This document shows positions 8,480 through 15,937 of a stretch of DNA of 64,000 bases, one piece after another. The notes under the pieces were generated by a model. The model did not search any database. It had not been told where the DNA came from and worked only from the letters and a program-made list of their open reading frames with translations. Both the position numbers and the translations under genes were made by a program. The DNA lies in the NCBI GenBank assembly GCA_016288755.1, contig JAEELE010000059.1, positions 1-64,000 of the forward strand, given 5' to 3'. The stretch is from Oscillospiraceae bacterium (GTDB lineage: Bacteria; Bacillota; Clostridia; Oscillospirales; Ruminococcaceae). Each line of letters opens with the position of its first letter. Position 1 is the first letter of the stretch.

Positions 8480-8870
8480 CCGCCGTTGTTCCTGCTGCTG
8501 ATTGAGAGAGCACTGGGAGAATCAACCCATAAGAAGGCGCGCCAGCGCCGTGCAGTTACGCGACTTGGGAGACTCCGCGAAAATGTACCCGGAGGGAAAT
8601 GCCCGCGGGGGCTCCCCGCTGGGAGAATCAACCCATAAGTAGGCGCGCCAGCGCCGTGCAGTTACGCGACTTGGGAGACTCCGCGAAAATGTACCCGGAG
8701 GGAAATGCCCGCGGGGGCTCCCCGCTGGGAGAATCAACCTATAAGAAGGCGCGCCAGCGCCGTGCAGTTACGCTTCTTGGGCGAAGGTGCAAAACGGCTC
8801 GCGGACCCAAAACGCCAGCCCGGACTCCGGGCAGCCAGCGGGGGCTGCCCCGCCCGGGTCACAGATTCGT
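8480..8870 (-). repeat. Composite repeat R1, copy 2 (inverted), with 106-bp tandem duplication
   Basis: This is the reverse-complement arrangement of the copy at 9488-9733. Inside it a 106-bp unit beginning CTGGGAGAATCAACC is repeated in tandem: 8513-8618, 8619-8724, and a third partial unit from 8725 to about 8780. The first two units differ by very few bases, so the duplication is recent. The rest contains G/C-rich hairpins and no credible gene. Confidence 0.75.
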
Positions 8871-8935
8871 CATAATTCGCATAAACTGACAATACAGCGG
8901 CGGAGGCATCCGCTGCGTGAAAGGAGTGGTGCGAT

Positions 8936-9571
8936 ATGACACTGATCGCGGCGGGCGGCGATCTGCGGCAGAAGGCTGCGGCGGAAGCGCTCTCCGGAGA
9001 ATATGACGTATATCTGACAGGCTTTGGCAGGACTGCCGACACCGCGCTGCCGGAATCTGCGGAGGTGCTGCTGCTGCCGACCCCTGCCGCGCCGGACGGC
9101 AGATATCTCTTTGCGCCCTTTGCAGATCAGCCCCTCGCCCTCGATGAGCTGCTCGGGCGGCTTTCTCCCGGTGCCGCAGTGCTCGGCGGACGCATGACTG
9201 CCGAACTGTGTGAAACCGTCGAAGCTGCGGGCTTTTCGGCGATCGACTATACGCAGAGCGACAGCTTTGCCGAGCGCAATGCGATCCCGACGGCAGAGGG
9301 CGCACTCATGCTCGCGATGCAGGCGCTCCCCGTGACGCTGCACGGGCTGAGCTGCCTGATTCTCGGGGCGGGGCGCATCAGCCGGGCGCTGCAAATGCGC
9401 CTTTCGGGGCTTGGCGCGCATGTGACCGTTGCGGCAAGACGGTTTCCTGACCTTGCGCGGACCGAAGGCGGCAAGCAGAAACACGCGGCGGGGCGCGGAG
9501 CCCCATGTTTGCAAGCAAACGGGGCATTTTGGCTCCGCGAGCCGTTTGGCATCTTCTCCCAAGTTGCGTAA
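8936..9571 (+). pseudogene. dpaA: Dipicolinate synthase subunit A, 3'-truncated
   Basis: Residues 1 to about 184 match DpaA/SpoVFA: the start IAAGGDLRQKAAAE, the central NAIPTAEGALMLAMQ motif, and the nucleotide-binding turn LILGAGRISRALQ followed by GAHVTVAARR. Intact DpaA is about 290-300 residues and, with DpaB, makes the spore-core compound dipicolinate. Here homology stops near 9490, where repeat R1 (copy 3) begins. The remaining 27 codons are repeat sequence ending in a chance stop. No dpaB follows. A start GTGCGATATG context with AAAGGAG upstream of 8936 is still intact. The gene is therefore probably non-functional. Confidence 0.8.
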
Positions 9572-9733
9572 TTGCACGGCGCTGGCGCGGCGGGGAGCCC
9601 CCGCGGGCATTTCCCTCCGGGTGTTTTTTCGCGGAGTCTCCCAAGTCGCGTAATTGCACGGCGCTGGCGCGCCTTCTTATATGTTAATTCTCCCAGTGCT
9701 CTCTCAATCTGCAGCAGAAGTGAAAGCAACGGA
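9488..9733 (+). repeat. Composite repeat R1, copy 3
   Basis: The blocks occur in the same order as at 5097-5300: GGAGCCCC, the GTTTGCAAGCAAAC palindrome, GGCTCCGCGAGCCG, two copies of a segment with TTGCACGGCGCTGGCGCG, the CTCCCAGTGCTCTCTCAAT end, and the GGAACAACTCCTCAC flank. It overwrites the 3' part of dpaA and lies inverted relative to copy 2, with the dpaA remnant between them. Confidence 0.75.
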
Positions 9734-9780
9734 ACAACTCCTCACTTCTCACTTCTAACTTCTCACTTCTAACATCTAAC
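9734..9780. repeat. Heptamer tandem array (CTCACTT type)
   Basis: Units CTCACTT, CTAACTT and CTAACAT repeat with a 7-base period immediately before the bidirectional terminator. Confidence 0.65.
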
Positions 9781-9814
9781 AAAAAGACCGCCCCGAATCC
9801 GGAACGGTCTTTTT
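9781..9814. terminator. Bidirectional intrinsic terminator
   Basis: AAAAAGACCG (9781-9790) and CGGTCTTTTT (9805-9814) form a 10-bp stem that gives a T run in either direction. It serves nadA (minus strand, stop at 9822) and anything read from the left. Confidence 0.8.
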
Positions 9815-9821
9815 GATCTAA

Positions 9822-10730
9822 TCATTTCAGCATATTGTCGATGCAGCGGCGGGCAAGGCGCATGGTCTCGGCATCGAGCGCGATCTCTTCGCCGCCGTCG
9901 CCCAGCACGCAGTGATACACATCGCCGAGGGTCGTCAGCTTCATGTTCTCGCAGACCAGATGCTTCGAGAGCGCATAGAACCGCTTCTCCGGGCACTCGA
10001 TCTGCAAATGCTGCACGATGCTGTTCTCCGTGCCGATGATGAATTCCTCCGCATCGCTCTTCTTCGCAAACGCCATGATCTCGGTCGTGCTGCCGACAAA
10101 ATCCGCCTGTGCGGTCACGCCGGGCTGACATTCCGGATGCACCAGCATCAGCGCCGCCGGATGCACCGATTTTGCGTGCTCCGCCTCCGCCGCCGTGATG
10201 CGCGCGTGGGTCGGGCAGCCGCCGTGAAAGAGCTCGAGCTGCTTTTCCGGCACCTGACTCTGCACAAATGCGCCGAGATTGCAGTCGGGGATGAAGATGA
10301 TTCTGTCGCTGTCGAGCGAGCGCACCAGCCCCACCGCCGAGGAGGAGGTCACGCACAGGTCGCAGACGGTTTTCAGCTCAGCCGTCGTGTTGATGTACGC
10401 AACGACCGGAACGCCCGGAAATTTCGCCTTCATCGCGAGGATCATGTCCTTATCCATCTGCTCTGCCATCGGGCAGCCCGCCTCGGGATGCGAGAGCAGC
10501 ACGCGCTTGTCGGGGCAGAGGATCTTCGCAGTCTCCGCCATGAAGCGCACGCCGCACATCAGAACGGTCTTTGCCGTCGATGCCGCCGCCTGCTTGCAGA
10601 GCCCGAACGAGTCGCCGATGAAATCCGCGACCTCCCAGATATCGTGGCTCTGATAGGCGTGGGCGAGGATGCAGATATCCTTTTCCTGTTTCAGCCGGAT
10701 GATCTCCTGCTGCATTTGTGCGGTCGTCAT
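9822..10730 (-). CDS. nadA: Quinolinate synthase A
   Basis: A 302-residue [4Fe-4S] enzyme that condenses iminoaspartate with dihydroxyacetone phosphate to give quinolinate for NAD synthesis. The three cluster ligands are visible at family spacing: Cys86 (EAGCPMAE), Cys172 (HGGCPTHAR) and Cys260 (LVCENMK). Also visible are the HAYQ motif near 24-27, GVRFMAETAKIL near 60-71 and the HPECQ motif near 198-202. The ATG at 10730 follows CAGGAGGTG; a longer in-frame stretch upstream has no such site. No nadB or nadC is adjacent, so the rest of the pathway is elsewhere or absent. It is probably co-transcribed with the DUF1015 gene 28 bases upstream. Confidence 0.95.
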   Translation of the reverse strand: MTTAQMQQEIIRLKQEKDICILAHAYQSHDIWEVADFIGDSFGLCKQAAASTAKTVLMCGVRFMAETAKILCPDKRVLLSHPEAGCPMAEQMDKDMILAMKAKFPGVPVVAYINTTAELKTVCDLCVTSSSAVGLVRSLDSDRIIFIPDCNLGAFVQSQVPEKQLELFHGGCPTHARITAAEAEHAKSVHPAALMLVHPECQPGVTAQADFVGSTTEIMAFAKKSDAEEFIIGTENSIVQHLQIECPEKRFYALSKHLVCENMKLTTLGDVYHCVLGDGGEEIALDAETMRLARRCIDNMLK

Positions 10731-10758
10731 ACGGCGCACCTCCTGTTTCGGTTGTATT

Positions 10759-12018
10759 TTACAGTGCTCTGCACTCCATATAGAAGCGCTTGTCTGCGGC
10801 GTGACCCATCGAGAAGGTCTTGCGGGGCAAAGCGCCGTCCTTGATGACGGTCGGGAAGAGCTCGGATTTCTGCATATCGGGCAGCAGAATGCCGAGGCTG
10901 TTTGCCGCCTTCGCGAGATTTTCAACGACCTCTGCGCCGTGGATATAGTCGATCTTTCCGCCGTTCGCCTTCAGCCAGCCGTCGAGGAAGCTCTGCACGC
11001 TGCCGACGGTCAGATTCGAGGTCGGCTTGTGGATATAGAACGTGCGCTTCGAGCCGTTCAGCAGCACGTCGAATGCCTGTGCGGCAGGCTCGTCCGCGCG
11101 CAGATCGAGCGCTGCGGTCATGTCGGCGAGCAGCTTTTCGCCGTCGACCTCGGTGAGGATGCGGTGGATCGCCTCAAATTCGAGTGCCGGACTGTGCAGG
11201 TTCACGAGCTCGACCAGTGCGTAGCGCTGCGGTGCGTTCTCGGTATCCGCGCCGGGATTGGCAGCCTTCCACTCCTCATAGTACGCCTTTGCGGTCGCGA
11301 GCGAGTGGTTGCCGTCGCCCATCGCGTAGACCAGCGGTGCGACGCCCTCGGCAAAGCGGCTCGGGTCGCCCAGTGCGGTCAGCGCGGCAATGATCTTCTC
11401 CTGCTTCTCCGCGGGGACCAGCCAGCCCCTGACATTGCCCTCGCCCTGCATCAGCGTGACGTCATAGACCTGCTCCATGTCGCCCTTCGCGCCCGTCAGA
11501 GGCTCGATGACCGTGCCGTCGGGGTCGTCCAGCAGAATCATGATATGCGGCAGCTCGATCGCTGCGCCGCGGCGGATGCGCAGACGCGGGGGGATGCGCT
11601 CCTCGACGGTCGCCTCGGTCGCGCGCACCGGCGAAACGCTGCCCTTGCTGTAGTCATACTGCTCGAGGTCGATCTTGCCGACCAGACCCGCGCGCAGCTT
11701 GCCGTCGCTCTGGATGCGCTCGACATAGATCATCGCATTCTCATAGGTGCGGAAAATGCCGTCTGCGAGATACTGCTGCATGGCCGTCTTGATATCGGCA
11801 ATGCGCTGCTCAACATCCGGGCATTCCAGATAGAGCTCGGGGAGGATCAGGCGCAGCGTCGAGGGCTTGCTGCCGACCAGCTCTGCGGTTTTCTCCCAAT
11901 AGGCAGGCTCAGAGGTGTACTGATCGCAGGCACAGACACACCATGTGCTCAGCAGTGCACTGTCGCGGGGCAGCAGGATATCGGCTGCGCTGAATGCGGT
12001 CTTTTCAAAGTTGCTCAT
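10759..12018 (-). CDS. DUF1015 family protein
   Basis: A 419-residue protein matching the DUF1015 family in length and in motifs: an N-terminal LLPRDSALLSTWCVCACDQ stretch, an internal YVERIQSDG segment, a central ILLDDPDGTVIEPL segment, and MGDGNHSLATAKAYYE near residues 224-239. The GDGNH motif suggests a hydrolase or kinase-like active site, but the biochemical role is unknown. The start at 12018 (MSNFEKTAF) follows AAAGGAG; the 12 residues upstream are not typical of the family. It lies upstream of nadA in the same direction. Confidence 0.85.
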   Translation of the reverse strand: MSNFEKTAFSAADILLPRDSALLSTWCVCACDQYTSEPAYWEKTAELVGSKPSTLRLILPELYLECPDVEQRIADIKTAMQQYLADGIFRTYENAMIYVERIQSDGKLRAGLVGKIDLEQYDYSKGSVSPVRATEATVEERIPPRLRIRRGAAIELPHIMILLDDPDGTVIEPLTGAKGDMEQVYDVTLMQGEGNVRGWLVPAEKQEKIIAALTALGDPSRFAEGVAPLVYAMGDGNHSLATAKAYYEEWKAANPGADTENAPQRYALVELVNLHSPALEFEAIHRILTEVDGEKLLADMTAALDLRADEPAAQAFDVLLNGSKRTFYIHKPTSNLTVGSVQSFLDGWLKANGGKIDYIHGAEVVENLAKAANSLGILLPDMQKSELFPTVIKDGALPRKTFSMGHAADKRFYMECRAL

Positions 12019-12071
12019 GGGTTTGCTCCTTTCTGCGGTGTGACCCGCATGCAAAATTCGTACAAAGGGGA

Positions 12072-12100
12072 TTTACAAAATCGACCGGATATGATATAAT
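12072..12100 (+). promoter_or_regulatory. Promoter for the Nudix gene
   Basis: TTTACA (12072-12077), 17-base spacer, TATAAT (12095-12100), about 50 bases before the start codon. Confidence 0.75.
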
Positions 12101-12148
12101 AGTAGCAACGATATCCGCTGCAACCATTATTACGAAAGGAAATGTGGA

Positions 12149-12571
12149 ATGCTGCATGAAAAATCCTGCGGCGCAATCGTCTACCGACGCTTTCACGGCA
12201 ATGTTGAGATTCTGCTCATCAAGCATGTGAACAGCGGGCACTGGTCGTTTCCGAAGGGGCATGTCGAGGGCACAGAGACCGAGCTCGAGACGGCTAGGCG
12301 GGAGATCAAGGAGGAGACCGGACTTGACGTGATCCTCGACCAGACCTTCCGCGAAACTGTTTCATACTCACCCAAGCGCAATACACAGAAGGTTGTGGTC
12401 TATTTTCTCGCACTGGCACGGAATTATGATTTTGTCCGTCAGGAGGAGGAGATCGCAGAGATCCGTTGGGTGGACATCACCCGGGTTCCCGCCATGCTGA
12501 CCTATGAAAACGACAAGACGATTGTCGCAAAGGCACGCACTGCCATCCGGCAGAACAGTCACATCATGTGA
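12149..12571 (+). CDS. Nudix hydrolase, diadenosine-tetraphosphatase type
   Basis: A 140-residue protein with a complete Nudix box near residues 37-59: GHVEGTETELETARREIKEE split across the loop-helix, with the REIKEETG catalytic core binding Mg. The N-terminal SCGAIVYRR strand and the SFPKGH lead-in are typical of asymmetric Ap4A hydrolases, which remove stress nucleotides; other NDP-X substrates are possible. The ATG at 12149 follows AAAGGA. It has its own promoter and terminator, so it forms a single-gene unit divergent from the DUF1015/nadA pair. Confidence 0.9.
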   Translation: MLHEKSCGAIVYRRFHGNVEILLIKHVNSGHWSFPKGHVEGTETELETARREIKEETGLDVILDQTFRETVSYSPKRNTQKVVVYFLALARNYDFVRQEEEIAEIRWVDITRVPAMLTYENDKTIVAKARTAIRQNSHIM

Positions 12572-12581
12572 CCCAAGAGGG

Positions 12582-12611
12582 GAGAGCACTGTCACGGTGC
12601 TCTCTTTTTTT
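12582..12611 (+). terminator. Intrinsic terminator after the Nudix gene
   Basis: GAGAGCAC (12582-12589) pairs with GTGCTCTC (12597-12604), followed by eight T residues. Confidence 0.85.
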
Positions 12612-12617
12612 GTTCGT

Positions 12618-12660
12618 GGAGACAGTGTCCCTTTGGTAGGGGGATGGGGGTGAACCCCCG
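12618..12660. repeat. Palindromic repeat R2, partial copy
   Basis: GACAGTGTCCCTTTGG followed by an AGGGGGATGGGGGTGAACCCCC hairpin region (given in parts) matches the core of the R2 family at 35063-35275, 39066-39130 and 61294-61384. Confidence 0.5.
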
Positions 12661-12663
12661 ATA

Positions 12664-13416
12664 TCAATCCGCCGGAGGCACCGCTATTTCCGCTGAGGAA
12701 AACATGCGGCGCACGGTTTCTTCATTGAGCTCGCGCGTGTAGACAAAATCATACACGCTGCCGCCGCCCTCCGGAAAGAGCGTCAGCGACCAATAGGCGC
12801 CCGCGGGATTGCCCGCAGGGTTGCTCTTGCAGACAAAGCCGGAGCCGCCCGGCACGGTGATTCTCCAAGTATCCTCCTGCGCGAGCGATTCCCGCTTCAC
12901 ATCGGCAAGCTCCCGGAACACCTTTTTGTCTGTGCCGCGCAGATGCAGCACATCCTCCGGGCGCAGCACATCGCGGCAATACCACAGAACGGATGTTCTC
13001 GCTTCCTCGTCATTCGGACAGGGTGCCCCGACCGATGCGAAATAATGCCGGTATTCCGCCTCGGTATAGAGATAATTCTCCCACGGGTCATAGTCCTGCA
13101 GATAGTCGTACATCGTCGCCTGATCGAACTGCGAAATGAGTGTGCCGGTCTTGCCGTCCGCACCGCGGAAACCGTGCCCGGAGTCCAGCAGCGTATAATC
13201 GGCGGGCACGCTGAGCCGCACGCCGCGAATCTCATAGGTGACATAATCCGCCGGGACCTCTGCGCGCACAAAATCCGGCAAATCGCTGCCGACCTCCGGC
13301 ATGGTCAGCCGGATGCGCAGATAATCGGGCAGCCCGGGCAGAAACAGCCATGTCAGACCCGCAATGAGCAGCAGCGCGCCAAGCACCGCGGCGGTGATGC
13401 GAAGTCCCTTTTTCAT
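12664..13416 (-). CDS. Membrane-anchored hypothetical protein
   Basis: A 250-residue protein with one N-terminal hydrophobic segment (about 7-27, LRITAAVLGALLLIAGLTWLF), Lys residues before it and no lipobox Cys, so it is either exported or anchored. The rest is soluble, with many Asp, Tyr and Arg residues. No family was recognised. Its ATG overlaps the stop of the upstream HAD gene by 4 bases, so the two are translated as a pair, with the HAD gene first. The start codon follows a weak site inside that gene. Confidence 0.7.
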   Translation of the reverse strand: MKKGLRITAAVLGALLLIAGLTWLFLPGLPDYLRIRLTMPEVGSDLPDFVRAEVPADYVTYEIRGVRLSVPADYTLLDSGHGFRGADGKTGTLISQFDQATMYDYLQDYDPWENYLYTEAEYRHYFASVGAPCPNDEEARTSVLWYCRDVLRPEDVLHLRGTDKKVFRELADVKRESLAQEDTWRITVPGGSGFVCKSNPAGNPAGAYWSLTLFPEGGGSVYDFVYTRELNEETVRRMFSSAEIAVPPAD

Positions 13417-14258
13417 GTGTATTTCTCCGTGAATGCAGCGATGAAATCCGCAAAGAAGCCGGTCGCACAGGTTTTTCCGGAGAGATACCCGCGCCCGCTG
13501 ACCGCCCGCAGCACATTCGGCTGCGAATCCGCCGGACAGCCGCAGAAATCCGCCGCCTCCAGCATCGCGATATCGTTGTCAAAATCGCCTGCCGCCGCGA
13601 TCACCGTCCCCTGCGGGAGCGTGTCGCGCAGCTTTGTCAGCGCGGTGCCCTTGCTCGTGTCATGCGGCAGAATCTCGAGGAACCACCGGTGCGAGCGCGT
13701 GAAGCTGACCGCCGAAAAGCGCGGCGCCTTCACATATTCCAGCATTTCGGAGATCGCGTCCTCGGGTCCGGCAAAGAGCGATTTGAGGCAGCGCTCGGGG
13801 TCGATCTCTTCGCCGAGTGTGCGGTACACGAGCGGCACATGCGTGATGCGCAGATGCTCACGCTCGATCTCGCTGTCCTGAATGATGTAGACCCCGTTTT
13901 CGTCGAGCACCTCTGCGCCGACGCCCGGGAATGCGGTCATCAGCTCGCGGATCAGTGCGCCGACGCCCTCGGGCAGCCGCGCCGCATACATTGTTTTTTC
14001 AGCAGATACGTCATAAATCAGTGCGCCGTTATACATCACGGCGGGAAAATCGGGGTGAAGCAGCGCCAGAAACTGCTGTGTCGCCTGCACGCCGCGCCCG
14101 GTCGCGATGCTGAACAGCCCGCCCTTGACGCGGAAGTCCGCGATCGCAGCCGCGTCGACCGGCGACAGCGTCTTGTCCGGCATCAGCAGCGTGCCGTCCA
14201 GATCGGTCAGCAGTGCCAGCCCCGCATAGGGCTGCTCTGCGGTTTTGCTTTGCTCCAT
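13413..14258 (-). CDS. HAD-superfamily phosphatase, Cof type
   Basis: A 281-residue protein. Motif I is TDLDGTLL (nucleophile Asp19, Asp21), motif II is IATGRG near 51-56, and the late motif AAGDFDNDIAMLEAAD near 229-244 supplies the metal-binding Asp residues. The long cap between motifs II and III places it in the Cof/IIB group, which dephosphorylates sugar phosphates or cofactors; the substrate cannot be told from sequence. It is followed by, and overlaps, a membrane-anchored hypothetical gene, and lies just downstream of an rluD-like gene. Confidence 0.88.
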   Translation of the reverse strand: MEQSKTAEQPYAGLALLTDLDGTLLMPDKTLSPVDAAAIADFRVKGGLFSIATGRGVQATQQFLALLHPDFPAVMYNGALIYDVSAEKTMYAARLPEGVGALIRELMTAFPGVGAEVLDENGVYIIQDSEIEREHLRITHVPLVYRTLGEEIDPERCLKSLFAGPEDAISEMLEYVKAPRFSAVSFTRSHRWFLEILPHDTSKGTALTKLRDTLPQGTVIAAAGDFDNDIAMLEAADFCGCPADSQPNVLRAVSGRGYLSGKTCATGFFADFIAAFTEKYT

Positions 14259-14280
14259 CTCTCAACCTCTTTCGTTTCGG

Positions 14281-15198
14281 TCACATCCGCGATACCGCCT
14301 CAAGCACCGCGCAGAAATCCGCAGGCAGCGCGCTGTCAAACTGCATCGGCTGCCCCGTGACCGGGTGCACAAAGCCGACCGTTTTCGCGTGGAGACACTG
14401 CCCCGCGATGCGCCTGTCGGGCTTTCCGTAGACCGGGTCGCCGAAGATCGGGTGCCCGAGCTGCCGCAGATGCACGCGGATCTGGTGTGTTCTGCCAGTT
14501 TCGAGCCTGCAGCGGACATGTGCATGCCGCGCAAACTGCGTCAGCACGCGGTAATGCGTGACCGCCTCCTTGGAATTCTTCTCTGTGACGCACATTTTCT
14601 GGCGGTCTCTCGGGTCACGCCCGATCGGTGCGTCGACAGTGCCCTCCGTCTCGCGGAAGACCCCGCACGCGACCGCCTCATATTCGCGCGTGAACGAATG
14701 CGCCGCGATCTGCTCGGCAAGCCCGAGGTGGGCGCGGTCGGTCTTTGCGACCATGAGCAGCCCGGAGGTGTCGCGGTCGATGCGGTGCACGATGCCCGGG
14801 CGCAGCACGCCGTTGATGCCGGAGAGCCGCCCCGCGCAGTGATAAAGCAGCGCGTTGACGAGCGTACCGTCGGGATGCCCCGCCGCCGGGTGCACGACCA
14901 TGCCGCGCGGCTTGTTGACGACCAGCAGCTCGTCATCCTCATAGACGATCTCGACCGGGATATCCTGCGGGACGATCTCGGCGGGCTCGGGGTCGGGCAC
15001 GGTCACGGCGAGCATGTCGCCGGGTGATAATCTGTCATTTTTCTTCGGCGGACTGCCGTTTCGCAGCACAGCACCCTTTTCAAGCAGCTGCTGGACCGCC
15101 GAGCGCGTCAGACCGAGCGTCTCCTGCGCCGCGAGCCATGCGTCCAGCCGCTTGCCCGCATCCGCTGCCGGGACGGTCAGCTCAACAGTCTGCGGCAT
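14281..15198 (-). CDS. RluA/RluD-family 23S rRNA pseudouridine synthase
   Basis: A 305-residue protein with an N-terminal S4 RNA-binding domain (about 15-65) and a pseudouridine synthase domain. The catalytic Asp141 sits in HRIDRDTSG, and the RTHQIRVHL motif lies near 237-245. It isomerises uridines in large-subunit rRNA (RluD-like target inferred). Its ATG lies within the 3' end of lspA (16-base overlap), the widespread lspA-rluD gene order, which implies translational coupling. Confidence 0.93.
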   Translation of the reverse strand: MPQTVELTVPAADAGKRLDAWLAAQETLGLTRSAVQQLLEKGAVLRNGSPPKKNDRLSPGDMLAVTVPDPEPAEIVPQDIPVEIVYEDDELLVVNKPRGMVVHPAAGHPDGTLVNALLYHCAGRLSGINGVLRPGIVHRIDRDTSGLLMVAKTDRAHLGLAEQIAAHSFTREYEAVACGVFRETEGTVDAPIGRDPRDRQKMCVTEKNSKEAVTHYRVLTQFARHAHVRCRLETGRTHQIRVHLRQLGHPIFGDPVYGKPDRRIAGQCLHAKTVGFVHPVTGQPMQFDSALPADFCAVLEAVSRM

Positions 15199-15871
15199 GA
15201 CCCGGCACCTCTGCGAGCGGGAGCCCTGCGGTCAGCGGTTCTGCCTCTGAGCGCGTCTCCGCCAAAGGGAGTGCTTCTGCATCCGGGAGCGTCCCTGCTT
15301 CGGGCAATGTCTCCGCGAGCGGCAATGTCTCCGCCTCTTCGAGGGGCGCTGCATGCCTTGCATAGGGCAGACGCGGCGCATCCTTCAGCTTTTTCGCTTC
15401 GGGGAGCTCCTTCTCAAAGAAAATGATCCCGATGCAGACGAGGATCACGCCGACCGTGACGCAGACATCCGCGAAATTGAACACGGCAAAGCGCATGAGC
15501 TGAAAATCGAAATAATCGACAACGGCACCGCCGCGAAACACGCGGTCGATCAGGTTGCCGAGCCCGCCCCCAGCGATCAGCGTCAGCGCGGGATAGACCC
15601 ATCTGTGCCGCTTGCCCTGCCGGTGCATCAGATAAAAGCAGAGCAGAATCACGACCGCCGGAAACACGATCAGAAAGCCGCGCGAGCCGCTGAGCATGCT
15701 GAACGCCGCGCCGCGGTTCTCCAGATAGCGCAGATGCATCCAGTCAAGGCTGCCGAGCTGCAAAAAGGGTCTTGCGGGCTGATCCCTGAGGTTGTCGATT
15801 GCCCAGAGCTTGATCCACTGGTCGAGCCCGGCGAGCGCGCAAACCGCAGCGGTGATGATGAACAACGTCAT
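15182..15871 (-). CDS. lspA: Lipoprotein signal peptidase with a repetitive acidic tail
   Basis: A 229-residue protein; the family is usually 150-170. Four membrane segments are visible, with the catalytic aspartates Asp109 (GNLIDR) and Asp135 (FNFADV) and the ENRGAAFSML box near 51-60. It cleaves prolipoproteins after lipidation, and several lipoprotein genes are present in this window. Residues about 155-229 form an unusual cytoplasmic tail made of diverged LPxAE-T units (LPLAETLPEAGTLPDAE and similar). The tail is not part of the enzyme fold, and its role is unknown. Confidence 0.95.
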   Translation of the reverse strand: MTLFIITAAVCALAGLDQWIKLWAIDNLRDQPARPFLQLGSLDWMHLRYLENRGAAFSMLSGSRGFLIVFPAVVILLCFYLMHRQGKRHRWVYPALTLIAGGGLGNLIDRVFRGGAVVDYFDFQLMRFAVFNFADVCVTVGVILVCIGIIFFEKELPEAKKLKDAPRLPYARHAAPLEEAETLPLAETLPEAGTLPDAEALPLAETRSEAEPLTAGLPLAEVPGHAADC

Positions 15872-15896
15872 CCGAAAATCTCCTTCCGCATACAGA

Positions 15897-15931
15897 ACAG
15901 GAGCCCGCGCCGTTACGCGGCAGGCTCCTGT
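15897..15931 (-). terminator. Hairpin between divIVA and lspA
   Basis: ACAGGAGCC (from 15897) pairs with GGCTCCTGT (to 15931), with an additional GCCGCG-type inner pairing. It lies in the 66-base gap after divIVA. The T run in the minus direction is poor, so it may only partly terminate. Confidence 0.55.
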
Positions 15932-15937
15932 ATCAAA

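Noticed and set aside
8513..8780. CRISPR-like array
   Set aside because: The 106-bp units are directly adjacent with no spacers, and there is no cas gene or leader.
9822..10730. NAD-related riboswitch upstream of nadA
   Set aside because: I looked for a conserved structured leader before nadA, but the gene follows the DUF1015 gene after 28 bases, leaving no room.
10731..10925. N-terminal extension of nadA by 65 codons
   Set aside because: Composition is Arg/Ser-rich, antisense-like, and overlaps the DUF1015 gene; the shorter start has a strong AGGAGG site.
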